A stretch of 64,000 nucleotides of DNA from Burkholderiales bacterium (GCA_020248665.1 JADCHE010000077.1:1-64000), one strand, 5' to 3'; shown: positions 25,693-33,839, counted from the stretch's first letter. A program made the numbers and translations. The notes: a model not told the origin generated them from the letters alone.

Positions 25693-26306
25693 CCGCCTCT
25701 GCCTTCTCCGTGCCGTTGCGCCTGTCCCGCCTCGCGGCGATCGCGCTGCTCGCCCCGGCCGTCCTGTCGGGCTGCACCGCGATGAGTGCGCAGAACCCCT
25801 CCGGCAAGCTCAAGCCGGTCAACGCGGTCGCCGACGGCGGCGACGAGCGCGTGATGCTGAAGGGCGCCGACGTCGTCGCGTACTTCACCCAGGGCCGCTA
25901 CGTGCAGGGCACGCCGCAGTTCAGGTCGGTCCATGAGGGGGTGACCTTCCGCTTCGCGAGCGCCGAGCACAAGGCGGCGTTCGACGCCGCGCCGCAGAAG
26001 TACCTGCCGCAGTACGGCGGCTTCTGCACCAACGGCATCGTCTACGGCATCCCCTGGGGCGGCGACGCCGACACCTGGCGGATGATCGACGGCAAGCTCT
26101 ACATCTTCGGCGGGCGCGGCAGCCAGGACGCGTTCGAGCTCGACGTGCCCGGCAACATGAAGCTCGCCGAGAAGTACTGGGCCGAGGAGGTCTCCGGCAG
26201 CAACAGCTTCTGGCAGCGCAGCAAGCGGCTCGTCTTCAAGGTGCCGCACTACAAGAGCGGCGACGAGCTCGCGAAGGCCGTCGCCGACGCGAAGGCGAGG
26301 AAGTAG
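25689..26306 (+). CDS. YHS-domain lipoprotein
   Basis: 205 residues. Signal peptide with lipobox LSGC (Cys29), so probably a lipid-anchored periplasmic protein. The YHS-like domain (about 55-160) includes LKGADVVAYFTQGRYVQG, FRSVHEGVTFRFASAEHKAAF and YGGFCTNGIVYG. YHS domains often bind metals through Cys; here a single Cys remains in the domain. It starts in the stop of the ATP-grasp gene (ATGA) and ends the operon. Its 3' end overlaps a convergent second YHS gene by 58 bp. Confidence 0.8.
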   Translation: MTASAFSVPLRLSRLAAIALLAPAVLSGCTAMSAQNPSGKLKPVNAVADGGDERVMLKGADVVAYFTQGRYVQGTPQFRSVHEGVTFRFASAEHKAAFDAAPQKYLPQYGGFCTNGIVYGIPWGGDADTWRMIDGKLYIFGGRGSQDAFELDVPGNMKLAEKYWAEEVSGSNSFWQRSKRLVFKVPHYKSGDELAKAVADAKARK

Positions 26307-26749
26307 GCGACCGGCGTCCCGGCTGAGCGGGGGTAGCCGAGCGCCGGCTGCCCGAAACCCTCGGCCGCGCGCCAGCCGCGTTCTCGGATCGACGGCCACG
26401 GCCGGTCGGCGTGATCGACGTTCCACTGCGCATCGAGCGAGCCGACCGTCTGCCCGAGCACGTCGCCGAACACGGACAGGCGCCCCTCGCGGATCGCCCA
26501 GGACGTCGGGTCGCTCCCCAGCTCGATGGCGAACGCCGCGCCGCTCGCGCGAAAGCCGCCGTGCTGCGGCTCGTAGCGCGCAGGCTCGCGCTCGAACATC
26601 GTCCGGTGCTCGGCACGCGCGAAGCCGTGGCTGCCATAGGGCAGGTCCACGCGGATCGACGGGTCGCCGCGCGCCGGCCGCCCGCGCGGGAAGCAGGCGA
26701 CCGGGTCGTGCCCGAGCAGCACCACCGGCCGGCCCGCGCCGTCGGACAC
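26249..26749 (-). CDS. Second YHS-domain protein, start uncertain, possibly frameshifted at the 5' end
   Basis: From the GTG at 26749 this gives 166 residues with a YHS-like domain. Key stretches are VVLLGHDPVACF, YGSHGFARAEHRTMFEREP, PQHGGFRASGAAFAIELGSD and RLSVFGDVLG. The frame stays open upstream to a TTG at 26872, but that stretch is not protein-like. A signal-like sequence (MRAAPAAWIVALAGRG) sits in a neighbouring frame, so a frameshift near 26760 is possible. It resembles the domain of the convergent YHS lipoprotein. Its stop lies inside that gene. Function unknown. Confidence 0.55.
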   Translation of the reverse strand: MSDGAGRPVVLLGHDPVACFPRGRPARGDPSIRVDLPYGSHGFARAEHRTMFEREPARYEPQHGGFRASGAAFAIELGSDPTSWAIREGRLSVFGDVLGQTVGSLDAQWNVDHADRPWPSIRERGWRAAEGFGQPALGYPRSAGTPVAYFLAFASATAFASSSPLL

Positions 26750-27009
26750 GGGGTCGCGTACGGCGTGCCGCGGCCGGCGAGCGCGACGATCCAGGCGGCA
26801 GGGGCGGCGCGCATCGCGGTCTCGATTCGTCGGGGTCGAGGCGGTGTCGCGCAGGCGTTCGCGCCTCGGCAAACCGGTGATCCGCTCCGCGCGCGACCGC
26901 GATCCGCGCGGGCGGCTGCGCGCCCGCTTGCCGCGCGCGCCGGCACGCCTACACTGTCGTCCTTTCGGACCGGCGCACCCGCGCCGGCGAACAGGACGGA
27001 GGAGCCACC

Positions 27010-27147
27010 ATGGCGAAGGGTCAGCGCGCGCAGAAGGAAAAGAAGAAGCCGAGCAAGGCGCAGCAGGACGCGAAGGTCATCTCGTCGACGCGGATCGAGC
27101 CGACCCGCGTCACCGTCGTGCCCGACCGGAGCAAGAAGAAGGCGTGA
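27010..27147 (+). CDS. Small Lys-rich protein
   Basis: 45 residues, strongly basic (MAKGQRAQKEKKKPSKAQQ..., ending RSKKKA). The ribosome binding site GGAGG precedes the ATG by seven bases, which is the best evidence that it is real. No cysteines, no membrane segment. It resembles small conserved basic proteins of Betaproteobacteria that may bind nucleic acid or ribosomes; this is inference. A perfect hairpin follows at 27264. Confidence 0.65.
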   Translation: MAKGQRAQKEKKKPSKAQQDAKVISSTRIEPTRVTVVPDRSKKKA

Positions 27148-27263
27148 CCCGGCGCCGGCCCGGCAGGTCGATCGCGCTCGCGCGCCGGCGCACCGGCGCA
27201 CCGCGAAGGCCACTCCAGCCGTCGCCGCGACCGCACGGGGCCTCGCGGCCTCCGGAAACGCAC

Positions 27264-27285
27264 GGGGCGGCCCGAAGGCCGCCCC
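27264..27285. terminator. GC-only hairpin between convergent genes
   Basis: GGGGCGGCC at 27264-27272 pairs perfectly with 27277-27285 around a CGAA tetraloop. It sits between the small Lys-rich gene (+) and the HU-like gene (-). No T-run follows on either strand. Confidence 0.5.
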
Positions 27286-27336
27286 GGCGGGTGCGACGCA
27301 CCGGGCGCGAGTCCCGGTCGGCGCGGCGTCAGGCGA

Positions 27337-27798
27337 TCACTTGACCGCGTCCTGCGCCTTCTTGAGCATGCGCACGCGGATGCGGGTGCTGGCCGGCTTG
27401 GCGGCGAACATCTGCTCCTGCTTGGTGAAGGGGTTGATGCCCTTGCGCGCCGGACGGGCCGGCACGGTGACGGCGGTCGCCTTCAGCAGCCCGGGCCACG
27501 TGAAGACGCGCGCGCCCTTCTTGCCGAGCGATGCGAGGATGGTCGCCTCGAAGTTCGCGATCACCGCCTTGACGGCCTTCGCCTCGACGGCGGCGGCCTC
27601 GGCCAGGTGCGCGACCAGGCCCGACTTGGTCAGCGGCTTGGTGATCGGCTTCATCGCTGCCGGGGTGGTGTTCGGCGCAGCGGCCTTGGCGGCGGCCTTC
27701 GGAGCAGCCTTCTTCGCGGGCGCCTTGGCGGCGGGCTTCTTGGCCGCGGCCTTCTTGGCGGCGGGCTTCTTTGCAGCGGGCTTCTTTGCGGTGGCCAT
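27337..27798 (-). CDS. HU family nucleoid protein with histone H1-like Lys/Ala tail
   Basis: 153 residues. An N-terminal tail of about 45 residues is made of AAKK/PAKK repeats, like eukaryotic H1 or Bordetella BpH proteins. The HU/IHF fold follows (about 50-150): LTKSGLVAHLAEAAAVEAKAVKAVI, GARVFTWPGLLKATAV and the DNA-binding arm RPARKGINPFTKQEQMF. Likely compacts DNA. AGGAA precedes the ATG. The region upstream contains two phased A-tracts and a TAGAAT -10-like element. Monocistronic. Confidence 0.9.
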   Translation of the reverse strand: MATAKKPAAKKPAAKKAAAKKPAAKAPAKKAAPKAAAKAAAPNTTPAAMKPITKPLTKSGLVAHLAEAAAVEAKAVKAVIANFEATILASLGKKGARVFTWPGLLKATAVTVPARPARKGINPFTKQEQMFAAKPASTRIRVRMLKKAQDAVK

Positions 27799-27880
27799 GT
27801 GGGTTCCTGTTGCTGTGGAAGAAGACCTCGAGGTCGTTGTCGTGCGCGTTCGAGAGCATGTGCCGCGACGGCGCAGCGCG

Positions 27881-27940
27881 ATTCTACTCACGAACGATGC
27901 GCGCGGAGGCCTTTTTTCCCGTGTCTGCACGCATTTTTTT
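27881..27940 (-). promoter_or_regulatory. Probable HU promoter with phased A-tracts
   Basis: On the minus strand, TAGAAT (27881-27886) could be the -10 box, about 80 bases before the HU start codon. Upstream lie an A6 (27912-27917) and an A7 (27934-27940) tract, centres about 22 bp or two helical turns apart, in otherwise GC-rich DNA. Such tracts act as UP elements or bend DNA. Confidence 0.4.
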
Positions 27941-27968
27941 CGGGGTGCGGCACAGCGCGCCGCGTGCC

Positions 27969-28826
27969 TCAAGCACCGCGGGGCGAGTCCGCGTCGGCCA
28001 TCACCTCGCCGAGGCGGATCGAGCGGCCCGGCGACCACGAAGGCTCGAAGCGCAGGGGCCGCGCGGGCCACAGGATCACGACCGTCGAGCCGAGCAGGAA
28101 GCGGCCCATCTCGGCGCCCTGCGCGAGCACGATCGGCGGGGCGTCGTAGTCCCACGCTCGGACCGTGCCGCGCCGCGGCGGGTTGACGACGCCGTGCCAC
28201 ACGGTGGCCATGCTGCCGACGATCGTCGCGCCGACCAGCACCAGCACGAACGGGCCGTTCGCGGTATCGAACAGGCACACCACCCGCTCGTTGCGGGCGA
28301 AGAGCCCGGGAATGCCGCGCGCAGTGGCGGGGTTGACCGAGTAGAGGCTCCCCGGCACGTGGACCATCCGGCGCAGCCGCCCCTCGCAGGGCATGTGGAT
28401 GCGGTGGTAGTCGCGCGGGCTCAGGTAGAGCGTCGCGAACCAGCCGTCCTCGAAGCGCGCGGCGAGCGCCGCGTCGCCGCCAAGGAGCGCCGCGGCCGTG
28501 TAGTCGTGGCCCTTGGCCTGGAAGATCCGGTCGCGCTCGATGCGGCCGAACTGGCTGATCGCGCCGTCGACCGGGCAGATCCACGTCGCGTCCGCGATCG
28601 GACGCGCGCCGGGCTTCAGTGCCCGTGTGAAGAAGTCGTTGAAGCTCGCGTACGACTCGATCCGCGGATCGGCCGCCTCGGCCATGTCGACACCGTAGCG
28701 CGCGACGAAGCGACGGATCGCCGCGTGGGTCCACGCACCGGCGCGCGCCGACGCGAGCCGCCCGGCGAACGCGGTCATCGCCCGCTTGGGCAGCAGGTGC
28801 TGCAACAGCACGAAGGGATCGGTCAC
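27969..28826 (-). CDS. psd: Phosphatidylserine decarboxylase proenzyme
   Basis: Makes phosphatidylethanolamine from phosphatidylserine at the inner membrane. 285 residues. The C-terminal LGST motif (RFLLGSTVVIL) is the self-cleavage site whose Ser becomes the pyruvoyl cofactor. Other family stretches: SYASFNDFFTRALKPGARP, CPVDGAISQFGRI, SPRDYHRIHMPCEG and PGSLYSVNPATA. GTG start at 28826. Divergent from the acyltransferase gene, so two phospholipid genes face apart across 82 bp. Confidence 0.95.
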   Translation of the reverse strand: MTDPFVLLQHLLPKRAMTAFAGRLASARAGAWTHAAIRRFVARYGVDMAEAADPRIESYASFNDFFTRALKPGARPIADATWICPVDGAISQFGRIERDRIFQAKGHDYTAAALLGGDAALAARFEDGWFATLYLSPRDYHRIHMPCEGRLRRMVHVPGSLYSVNPATARGIPGLFARNERVVCLFDTANGPFVLVLVGATIVGSMATVWHGVVNPPRRGTVRAWDYDAPPIVLAQGAEMGRFLLGSTVVILWPARPLRFEPSWSPGRSIRLGEVMADADSPRGA

Positions 28827-28908
28827 GGCGGGCCCGGGGTTGGCGGTCGGCGGCCATTCTAGCGATCCCGCCGCCGCCGTCCCGGCCGACCTGAGGCACA
28901 CTGCGGGG

Positions 28909-29868
28909 ATGCTCTCGTTCCTGCCGGCGCCGCTGCGCGGCGCGATCGCGGCGACGCTGCTGGTCGCCAACACGCTGCTCTGGTGCGGCCTGCTGTTCAT
29001 GCTGGCGCTGGTGCGACTCGCGCTCCCGTTCGAGGCGGCGCGACGCGTGCTCGACCCGGCGCTCAACGGCGTCGCCGCGCTCTGGATGCGCGGCAACAGC
29101 GGCTGGATGGCGCTCTCGCACCGCACCGCGTGGGACGTCGAGGGCGTCGATGCGCTGCCCTACCGGGGCTGGTACATGGTGGTCTGCAACCACCGCAGCT
29201 GGGCCGACATCTTCGTGCTGCAGCACGTGTTCAACGGCCGCATCCCGATGCTGAAGTTCTTCCTCAAGCAGGAACTGCGCTGGGTGCCGGTGATGGGCCT
29301 CGCATGGTGGGCGCTCGACTTCCCGTTCATGAAGCGCCACTCCGAGGCCTATCTCGCCAAGCACCCCGAGGCGCGCTTCGACGACATCGAGACGACGCGG
29401 CGCGCGTGCCGCAAGTTCGCGCTGGTGCCCACCAGCGTCATGAACTTCGTCGAGGGCACGCGCTTCACGCCGGCCAAGCACGCGGCGACCCAGTCGCCGT
29501 ACCGGTACCTGCTCAGGCCCAAGGCCGGCGGCCTCGCGCTCGCGCTGAACGCGCTCGGCGACCGGTTCGACTCGCTGGTCGACGTGACGATCGTCTATCC
29601 CGGCGGCACGCCCGGCTTCTGGGGCTTCCTGCGCGGCGACCTCGACCGGGTGATCCTGCGCGTCGACCGCCGGCCGATCCCGGCCGAGTTCCGCACCGGC
29701 GACTATGCCGGCGACCCGGCCTTCCGCAAGCGGCTGCAGCAGTGGCTGCACGAGGTGTGGCTCGACAAGGACGCGCGGATCGCGGCGCTGCTCGGCGAGC
29801 CGCCGCCCTGCGAGGACACGCCGCCGCCGGCGCCCGAGGCACGCAAGGCCACGCGCACCGGTGCCTGA
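28909..29868 (+). CDS. PlsC-type acyltransferase (YihG-like)
   Basis: 319 residues. Two N-terminal hydrophobic segments (about 10-45), then the acyltransferase domain with the catalytic NHRSWAD (H-x4-D), FLKQELRWVPVMGLAWWAL and the substrate motif FVEGTRFT. Length and motif spacing match the YihG/LCLAT group that acylates lysophospholipids. It ends in a Pro/Glu-rich tail. Inner-membrane location. Neighbouring psd suggests a shared role in phospholipid supply, but the genes are divergent. Confidence 0.88.
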   Translation: MLSFLPAPLRGAIAATLLVANTLLWCGLLFMLALVRLALPFEAARRVLDPALNGVAALWMRGNSGWMALSHRTAWDVEGVDALPYRGWYMVVCNHRSWADIFVLQHVFNGRIPMLKFFLKQELRWVPVMGLAWWALDFPFMKRHSEAYLAKHPEARFDDIETTRRACRKFALVPTSVMNFVEGTRFTPAKHAATQSPYRYLLRPKAGGLALALNALGDRFDSLVDVTIVYPGGTPGFWGFLRGDLDRVILRVDRRPIPAEFRTGDYAGDPAFRKRLQQWLHEVWLDKDARIAALLGEPPPCEDTPPPAPEARKATRTGA

Positions 29869-29957
29869 GACGTCCGGCGCGGGCCGCGCCGGCGCGGATC
29901 GCGGATCGCGGATCGGGCATACTCACGCCCCCGCCGATCCGAAGGAACACCGCGCCC

Positions 29958-30911
29958 ATGTGGTTCAGGAACCTGACCGTGCTCCGCGTTCCCGCCGGCT
30001 CCGGACTCGACGCCGACGCGCTCGCCGACGCGCTGCGGCCGCATGCGTTCACCGAGCCGACCTCGGTCGAGGCGGTACGCACCGGCTTCGTGCCGCCGCG
30101 CGAGGGCGACGCGTCGCTGGTCGCGTCGGTCGGACGCCAGCTGCTGTTCGCGCTGCGCCAGGAGAAGAAGCTGCTGCCGTCACGCGTGGTCGCGCAGTTC
30201 GTCAAGCAGCGCGCCGAGCGGATCGAGGCCGAGGACGGCTTCAGGCCGGGGCGCAAGCGGATGAAGGAGCTCAAGGAGCGGGTCGTCGACGAGCTGCTGC
30301 CGCGCGCCTTCAGCCTGGCGACCGATACTCGCGCATGGATCGACCCGGTGAACGGCTGGCTGGTGATCGATGCGGCCTCGGCCGCGCGCGCCGACGAGGT
30401 GGTCGGCCTGCTCGCCAAGGCGTTCGACGGCTTCCCCGGCCGCCCGCTGAAGACCGTGCAGTCGCCGGCGGCCGCGATGACGCAGTGGCTGGCCGACGGC
30501 GAGGCGCCGGCCGGCTTCACGATCGACCAGGACGTGGTGCTGAAGGCGCGCGACGGCAAGGCCACCGTGCGCTGGGCGAACCAGTCGCTCGAGGCCGACG
30601 ACGTCGCCCGGCACGTGAAGGCCGGCAAGCAGTGCACGCGGCTCGCGCTGACCTGGAACGACCGGGTGTCGGTGGTGCTGACCGACACGCTCGCGATCAA
30701 GCGCGTGCGCCCGCTCGACGTCGTGCAGGAGGCCGAGGCCGGCAGCGCCGCGTCGACCGACGCGGATGAGCGCTTCGCGTCGGACTTCGCGCTGATGACC
30801 GGCGAGCTCGCGGCCCTGCTCGCGGGCATCGTCGGGGCGCTCGGCGGGCCGCTGCCCGACGGGCGGCTCGACGCGCCGGCTGGGCCAGCAGCGGTCCGCA
30901 GGGCGGCCTGA
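29958..30911 (+). CDS. rdgC: Recombination-associated protein RdgC
   Basis: 317 residues, starting MWFRNLTVLRVP as typical for RdgC. It contains VASVGRQLLFALRQEKKLLPSRVV, GFRPGRKRMKELKERV, and the C-terminal ASTDADERFASDFALMTGEL. RdgC forms a DNA-encircling dimer that restrains RecA. AAGGAA lies about 14 bases before the ATG. Followed by a 353-bp non-coding stretch with a repeat and an IS3 scrap. Confidence 0.95.
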   Translation: MWFRNLTVLRVPAGSGLDADALADALRPHAFTEPTSVEAVRTGFVPPREGDASLVASVGRQLLFALRQEKKLLPSRVVAQFVKQRAERIEAEDGFRPGRKRMKELKERVVDELLPRAFSLATDTRAWIDPVNGWLVIDAASAARADEVVGLLAKAFDGFPGRPLKTVQSPAAAMTQWLADGEAPAGFTIDQDVVLKARDGKATVRWANQSLEADDVARHVKAGKQCTRLALTWNDRVSVVLTDTLAIKRVRPLDVVQEAEAGSAASTDADERFASDFALMTGELAALLAGIVGALGGPLPDGRLDAPAGPAAVRRAA

Positions 30912-30973
30912 CGCGGGTCCGCTCGCAGCCGCCCGCTGCACGAGGCCCGTCCGGTCGGACCCGCTCGTCGCTT

Positions 30974-31065
30974 GGCGATCCGAAGTTCAACCGCCTCGAG
31001 TCGGCTCGAGACGGGCGCCGGCACCAGGCCGGCAGCGGCCGACCGTGCCGTGAAGTGTCTCGATG
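30974..31065. repeat. 92-bp dispersed repeat, copy A
   Basis: Aligns without gaps to 38476-38567 in the same orientation, with nine mismatches in 92 bases. The core TCGGCTCGAGACGGGCGCC is identical in both. Not part of any gene I can support. Each copy lies at an edge of the 31-38.6 kb accessory patch, next to transposon or hairpin debris. It could be a remnant of a mobile element end. Identity unknown. Confidence 0.75.
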
Positions 31066-31084
31066 AGGCGCGTGGCCTGCCGCG

Positions 31085-31152
31085 ATGCCCTGCCTCGACA
31101 GCCGACGCAGCACCGCCACGATCTGCTCGACCGAGAACCGGCTCTTCCTCAC
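31085..31152 (-). mobile_element. Fragment of an IS3-family transposase orfA
   Basis: From GTG 31152 the minus strand encodes RKSRFSVEQIVAVLR, matching the universal IS3 OrfA start (KSRFxxEQI). Similarity ends after about 17 residues. No orfB, second terminus or target duplication is visible, so this is only a scrap. With the repeat at 30974 it accounts for most of the 353-bp gap between rdgC and the DUF2214 gene. Confidence 0.6.
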
Positions 31153-31264
31153 GACACGCTCCCTTGCTCTCGCTTGGGTCGGTTTGCCGAAAGACTCCCG
31201 GTCACAGCGGCCCGGTTTCCTCGATGCAGATCGCTGGGTGGAACGCCAGCCGAGGCCGGAGCGG

Positions 31265-31720
31265 TCAGTAGCCGACGCCGCGCGCCAGCATCGCGGCGAG
31301 CACGGGCAGGCCCGCGAACAGGCCGAGCTGCAGGTGGATCCAGGTCCGCACGCCCGCGAGTGCGGACGCATCGGGCAGACGCGCGTCGGCCCGGGAGGCG
31401 CGACGCCAGCGGAGGTAGGTCAGCGTGGGGGCCAGCGACACCAGGCCGATCGTCACGAAGAGGGCGATCTTCAGCCAGAAGACCGGGTTGCCGAGGTAGA
31501 AGTCTGCGCCGCGCGCGCCCCATGCGACACGGGCCGCACCGGCGGCGAGCGCCACGCCTGCGGCCAGTCCGTAGACGAGGTCGACTCGGGCGATCAGCTC
31601 GACCCAGGCGGCCGAGGGGCGCAGCCGCAGCAGGGCGAATTCGGCGAGCAGGGTGCCGAACACGGTCAGGATCGCGAGATGGTGGAGGGTCGCGAGGCTC
31701 AGGTCGATGGCGAGGGTCAT
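31265..31720 (-). CDS. DUF2214 family membrane protein
   Basis: 151 residues with four predicted membrane segments (about 8-28, 45-66, 80-102, 125-147). It starts LHHLAILTVFGTLLAEFALLR and contains YLGNPVFWLKIALFV, both typical of DUF2214. Inner membrane, function unknown. Divergent from a TetR regulator across 101 bp containing two operator-like repeats, so it is probably controlled by that regulator. Confidence 0.82.
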   Translation of the reverse strand: MTLAIDLSLATLHHLAILTVFGTLLAEFALLRLRPSAAWVELIARVDLVYGLAAGVALAAGAARVAWGARGADFYLGNPVFWLKIALFVTIGLVSLAPTLTYLRWRRASRADARLPDASALAGVRTWIHLQLGLFAGLPVLAAMLARGVGY

Positions 31721-31747
31721 GGTGGTTTCCGAGGCGGCGATCCGCCT

Positions 31748-31800
31748 ATGTGTGCACTGTACACATCTAGCCTATGCGACAATGTGTGCGCTGTCAACAT
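31748..31800. promoter_or_regulatory. Two tandem 19-bp operator-like palindromes
   Basis: ATGTGTGCACTGTACACAT at 31748-31766 and ATGTGTGCGCTGTCAACAT at 31782-31800, starts 34 bp apart. Both fit ATGTGTGCRCTGTNNACAT, and the first is a near-perfect palindrome (ATGTGT/ACACAT). They lie between the divergent DUF2214 and TetR genes. The likely reading is operators through which the TetR protein represses both genes. Confidence 0.7.
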
Positions 31801-31821
31801 CACCTCCGGAGAGGTCATCCG

Positions 31822-32439
31822 ATGCGCAAGCCCTATCACCACGGTCACCTGAGGGAGGCGCTGCTGGAGGCTGCGCGCGCGCGGCTCGCCGAGGGCGGGG
31901 AATCGGAGCTGAGCCTGCGCGACCTCGCCGCGAGGGTCGGCGTGAGCGTGAACGCCACCTATCGCCACTTCGAGAGCAAGGAGGCCATGCTCGTGGAGCT
32001 GGCGGCGGGCGGGTTCGACGCGCTGCGTGCGGACCTGCGCGACGCCGTCGCGTCGGCGGGCGCGGTGAGTGCCCTCCGCAGGCTGAACGTGGTCGGCGAG
32101 GCCTACGTCGGCTTCGCGAACCGCGATCCCGCCCTGTTCCGCCTGATGTTCGGACGCGAGGGCCGCTTCGAGTCGGACGAACGCTTCCGCGAGGCGGCCG
32201 GCGCCGCGTTCATGGTCCTCGTCGAGTGCGTGGCGGCGGTGCGCGAAGAACCGCCGGACGCGCCCGAGGTGATCCGGGCCGCGATCGCCGCATGGTCGGT
32301 GGCGCACGGGTTCGCCACCCTCGGCATCGAGGGCTACCTGCAGGCGCTCCCGGCCGCGCAGCGGCCGACCGCCCGCGAGGTCGTGTCCAGGCTCGACGTC
32401 AACGACGGCGGCCGGCGCGAGCCGAACCTCGCCGGCTGA
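31822..32439 (+). CDS. TetR family transcriptional regulator
   Basis: 205 residues. N-terminal helix-turn-helix (about 10-55): HLREALLEAARARLAE and LRDLAARVGVSVNATYRHFE. The C-terminal domain (about 75-195) resembles the TetR_C_33/WHG type, with DPALFRLMFG. The ATG at 31822 is chosen over 31774 because GGAGAGG precedes it and the upstream ATG overlaps the operator. Probably represses itself and the DUF2214 gene. Confidence 0.9.
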   Translation: MRKPYHHGHLREALLEAARARLAEGGESELSLRDLAARVGVSVNATYRHFESKEAMLVELAAGGFDALRADLRDAVASAGAVSALRRLNVVGEAYVGFANRDPALFRLMFGREGRFESDERFREAAGAAFMVLVECVAAVREEPPDAPEVIRAAIAAWSVAHGFATLGIEGYLQALPAAQRPTAREVVSRLDVNDGGRREPNLAG

Positions 32440-32493
32440 GCCCGCCGGAATCGGTGTACGGCGCCGGTACGGCGACGATGCTAGGCTCTCGCA

Positions 32494-33711
32494 ATGGCTT
32501 CTGCGCTCGAGTTCGGAGTTCCGGCGACGCTCGCGCTGGCCGCGCTGGTGCTGGCGGCCGGTCGGGGCGTGCTGAACGCGGTGCCCGCGCTGCAGCGGCA
32601 CTCGATGCCGGCGGCGGTCGTCGGCGGTCTGATCGCAGCCGCGCTGGTGGCGGCGCTCCATGCGGCGGGCACCGACCTGGCCTTCGCCCAGGGCCTGCAG
32701 CCCGGGATGATGCTCGCGTTCTTCGCGACGATCGGACTCGGCGCGGATCTCAGGCTGCTCGCGCGCGGGGGCCCGTTGCTCGTGCGCTTCGCGATCGCGG
32801 TGCTGGTGATGCTGATCGCACAGAACGTGGTCGGCGTGCTCGCTGCGCGACTGCTCGGCGTCGACCCGGCGATCGGACTGCTCGTCGGCTCGATCACGAT
32901 GGCCGGCGGCCATGGCACCGGCGCCGCCTGGGGCGCGAAGTTCGCCGAGGCCTTCGGGCTGACGGCGGCCCCGGCCCTCGGCATCGCCGCGGCGACCTTC
33001 GGCCTGGTCGCTGGCGGCCTCGTCGGCGGTCCGGTCGCGCGTCGGCTGATAGAACGCCTCGCCGCCCAGGGGCGTCCGCTCGGGGTCGGCGCGGCGCATG
33101 CGCATCCGCGAGACGGCGCCCGTGCCGCGGGACCGATGACCGCCGAGCGCCTGACGGTGACGATCCTGCTGGTGGCCGTCTGCATCGTCGCCGGGGGCTG
33201 GGTCGCCGAGCGGATGGCCGACGCGCCCGTCTCGCTGCCGCCGTTCGTCTGGACGCTGATCAGCGGCGTCGTGCTGCGCAACCTGCTCGCGGCCGCCCGG
33301 ATGCACGAGGTCGACGACCGCGCGCTGGATCTCGCCGGCCAGGTGTCGCTCGGCCTGTTCCTCGCACTCGCGCTGATGAGCCTTCGACTGTGGGAGGTCG
33401 CGGCGCTGGCCGGTCCGGTGCTGGCGATCGTCGCGCTCCAGGTCGCGGTCGTCGTCGCGCTGGCCACGCTGCTGACCTTCCGCCTTGTGGGCGGCGACTA
33501 CGAAGCCGCGGTGCTGGTCGGCGGGCAATGTGGCTTCGGACTGGGCGCCACCCCCACTGCGATGGCCAACATGCAGGCGCTGACCGAGCGCTTCGGCCAT
33601 GCGCCGAACGCGTTCGTGGTCGTGCCCATCATGGGCGCCTTTCTGATCGACCTGATGAACGCGCTGGTGATCGGCGCGTTCGCGTCCGCCCTGCCGCTGC
33701 TGCGGCCCTGA
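32494..33711 (+). CDS. gltS: Sodium/glutamate symporter GltS
   Basis: 405 residues, about ten membrane segments. It carries both GltS pore-loop motifs: MAGGHGTGAAWG (about residue 147-158) and GGQCGFGLGATPTAMANMQ (about 343-360). Imports glutamate with Na+. A His-rich hydrophilic loop near residues 200-215 separates the two halves. Downstream is the decayed group II intron region. Confidence 0.93.
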   Translation: MASALEFGVPATLALAALVLAAGRGVLNAVPALQRHSMPAAVVGGLIAAALVAALHAAGTDLAFAQGLQPGMMLAFFATIGLGADLRLLARGGPLLVRFAIAVLVMLIAQNVVGVLAARLLGVDPAIGLLVGSITMAGGHGTGAAWGAKFAEAFGLTAAPALGIAAATFGLVAGGLVGGPVARRLIERLAAQGRPLGVGAAHAHPRDGARAAGPMTAERLTVTILLVAVCIVAGGWVAERMADAPVSLPPFVWTLISGVVLRNLLAAARMHEVDDRALDLAGQVSLGLFLALALMSLRLWEVAALAGPVLAIVALQVAVVVALATLLTFRLVGGDYEAAVLVGGQCGFGLGATPTAMANMQALTERFGHAPNAFVVVPIMGAFLIDLMNALVIGAFASALPLLRP

Positions 33712-33738
33712 GCATGGAATCCGGCCGAGGCCGGCGCG

Positions 33739-33839
33739 TCAGCGCTGCGCCCGATGGCGCCGCAGGTGATCCTCGATGAAGGTCGACACGAAGCAGTGGC
33801 CGTGGTCGTATCCGTCGTGGCGGCGCAGCTCCGGTCGCG
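33739..33839 (-). pseudogene. 3' fragment of S-formylglutathione hydrolase
   Basis: The last 33 codons, containing LRRHDGYDHGHCFVSTFIED and ending HLRRHRAQR, match the C-terminus of S-formylglutathione hydrolase (the GYDH catalytic His and the FIEDHLR tail). The sequence becomes non-coding exactly where the group II intron 3' end is predicted (33840). The 5' part of the gene is nowhere in the window, so the gene was disrupted and mostly lost. Confidence 0.65.
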
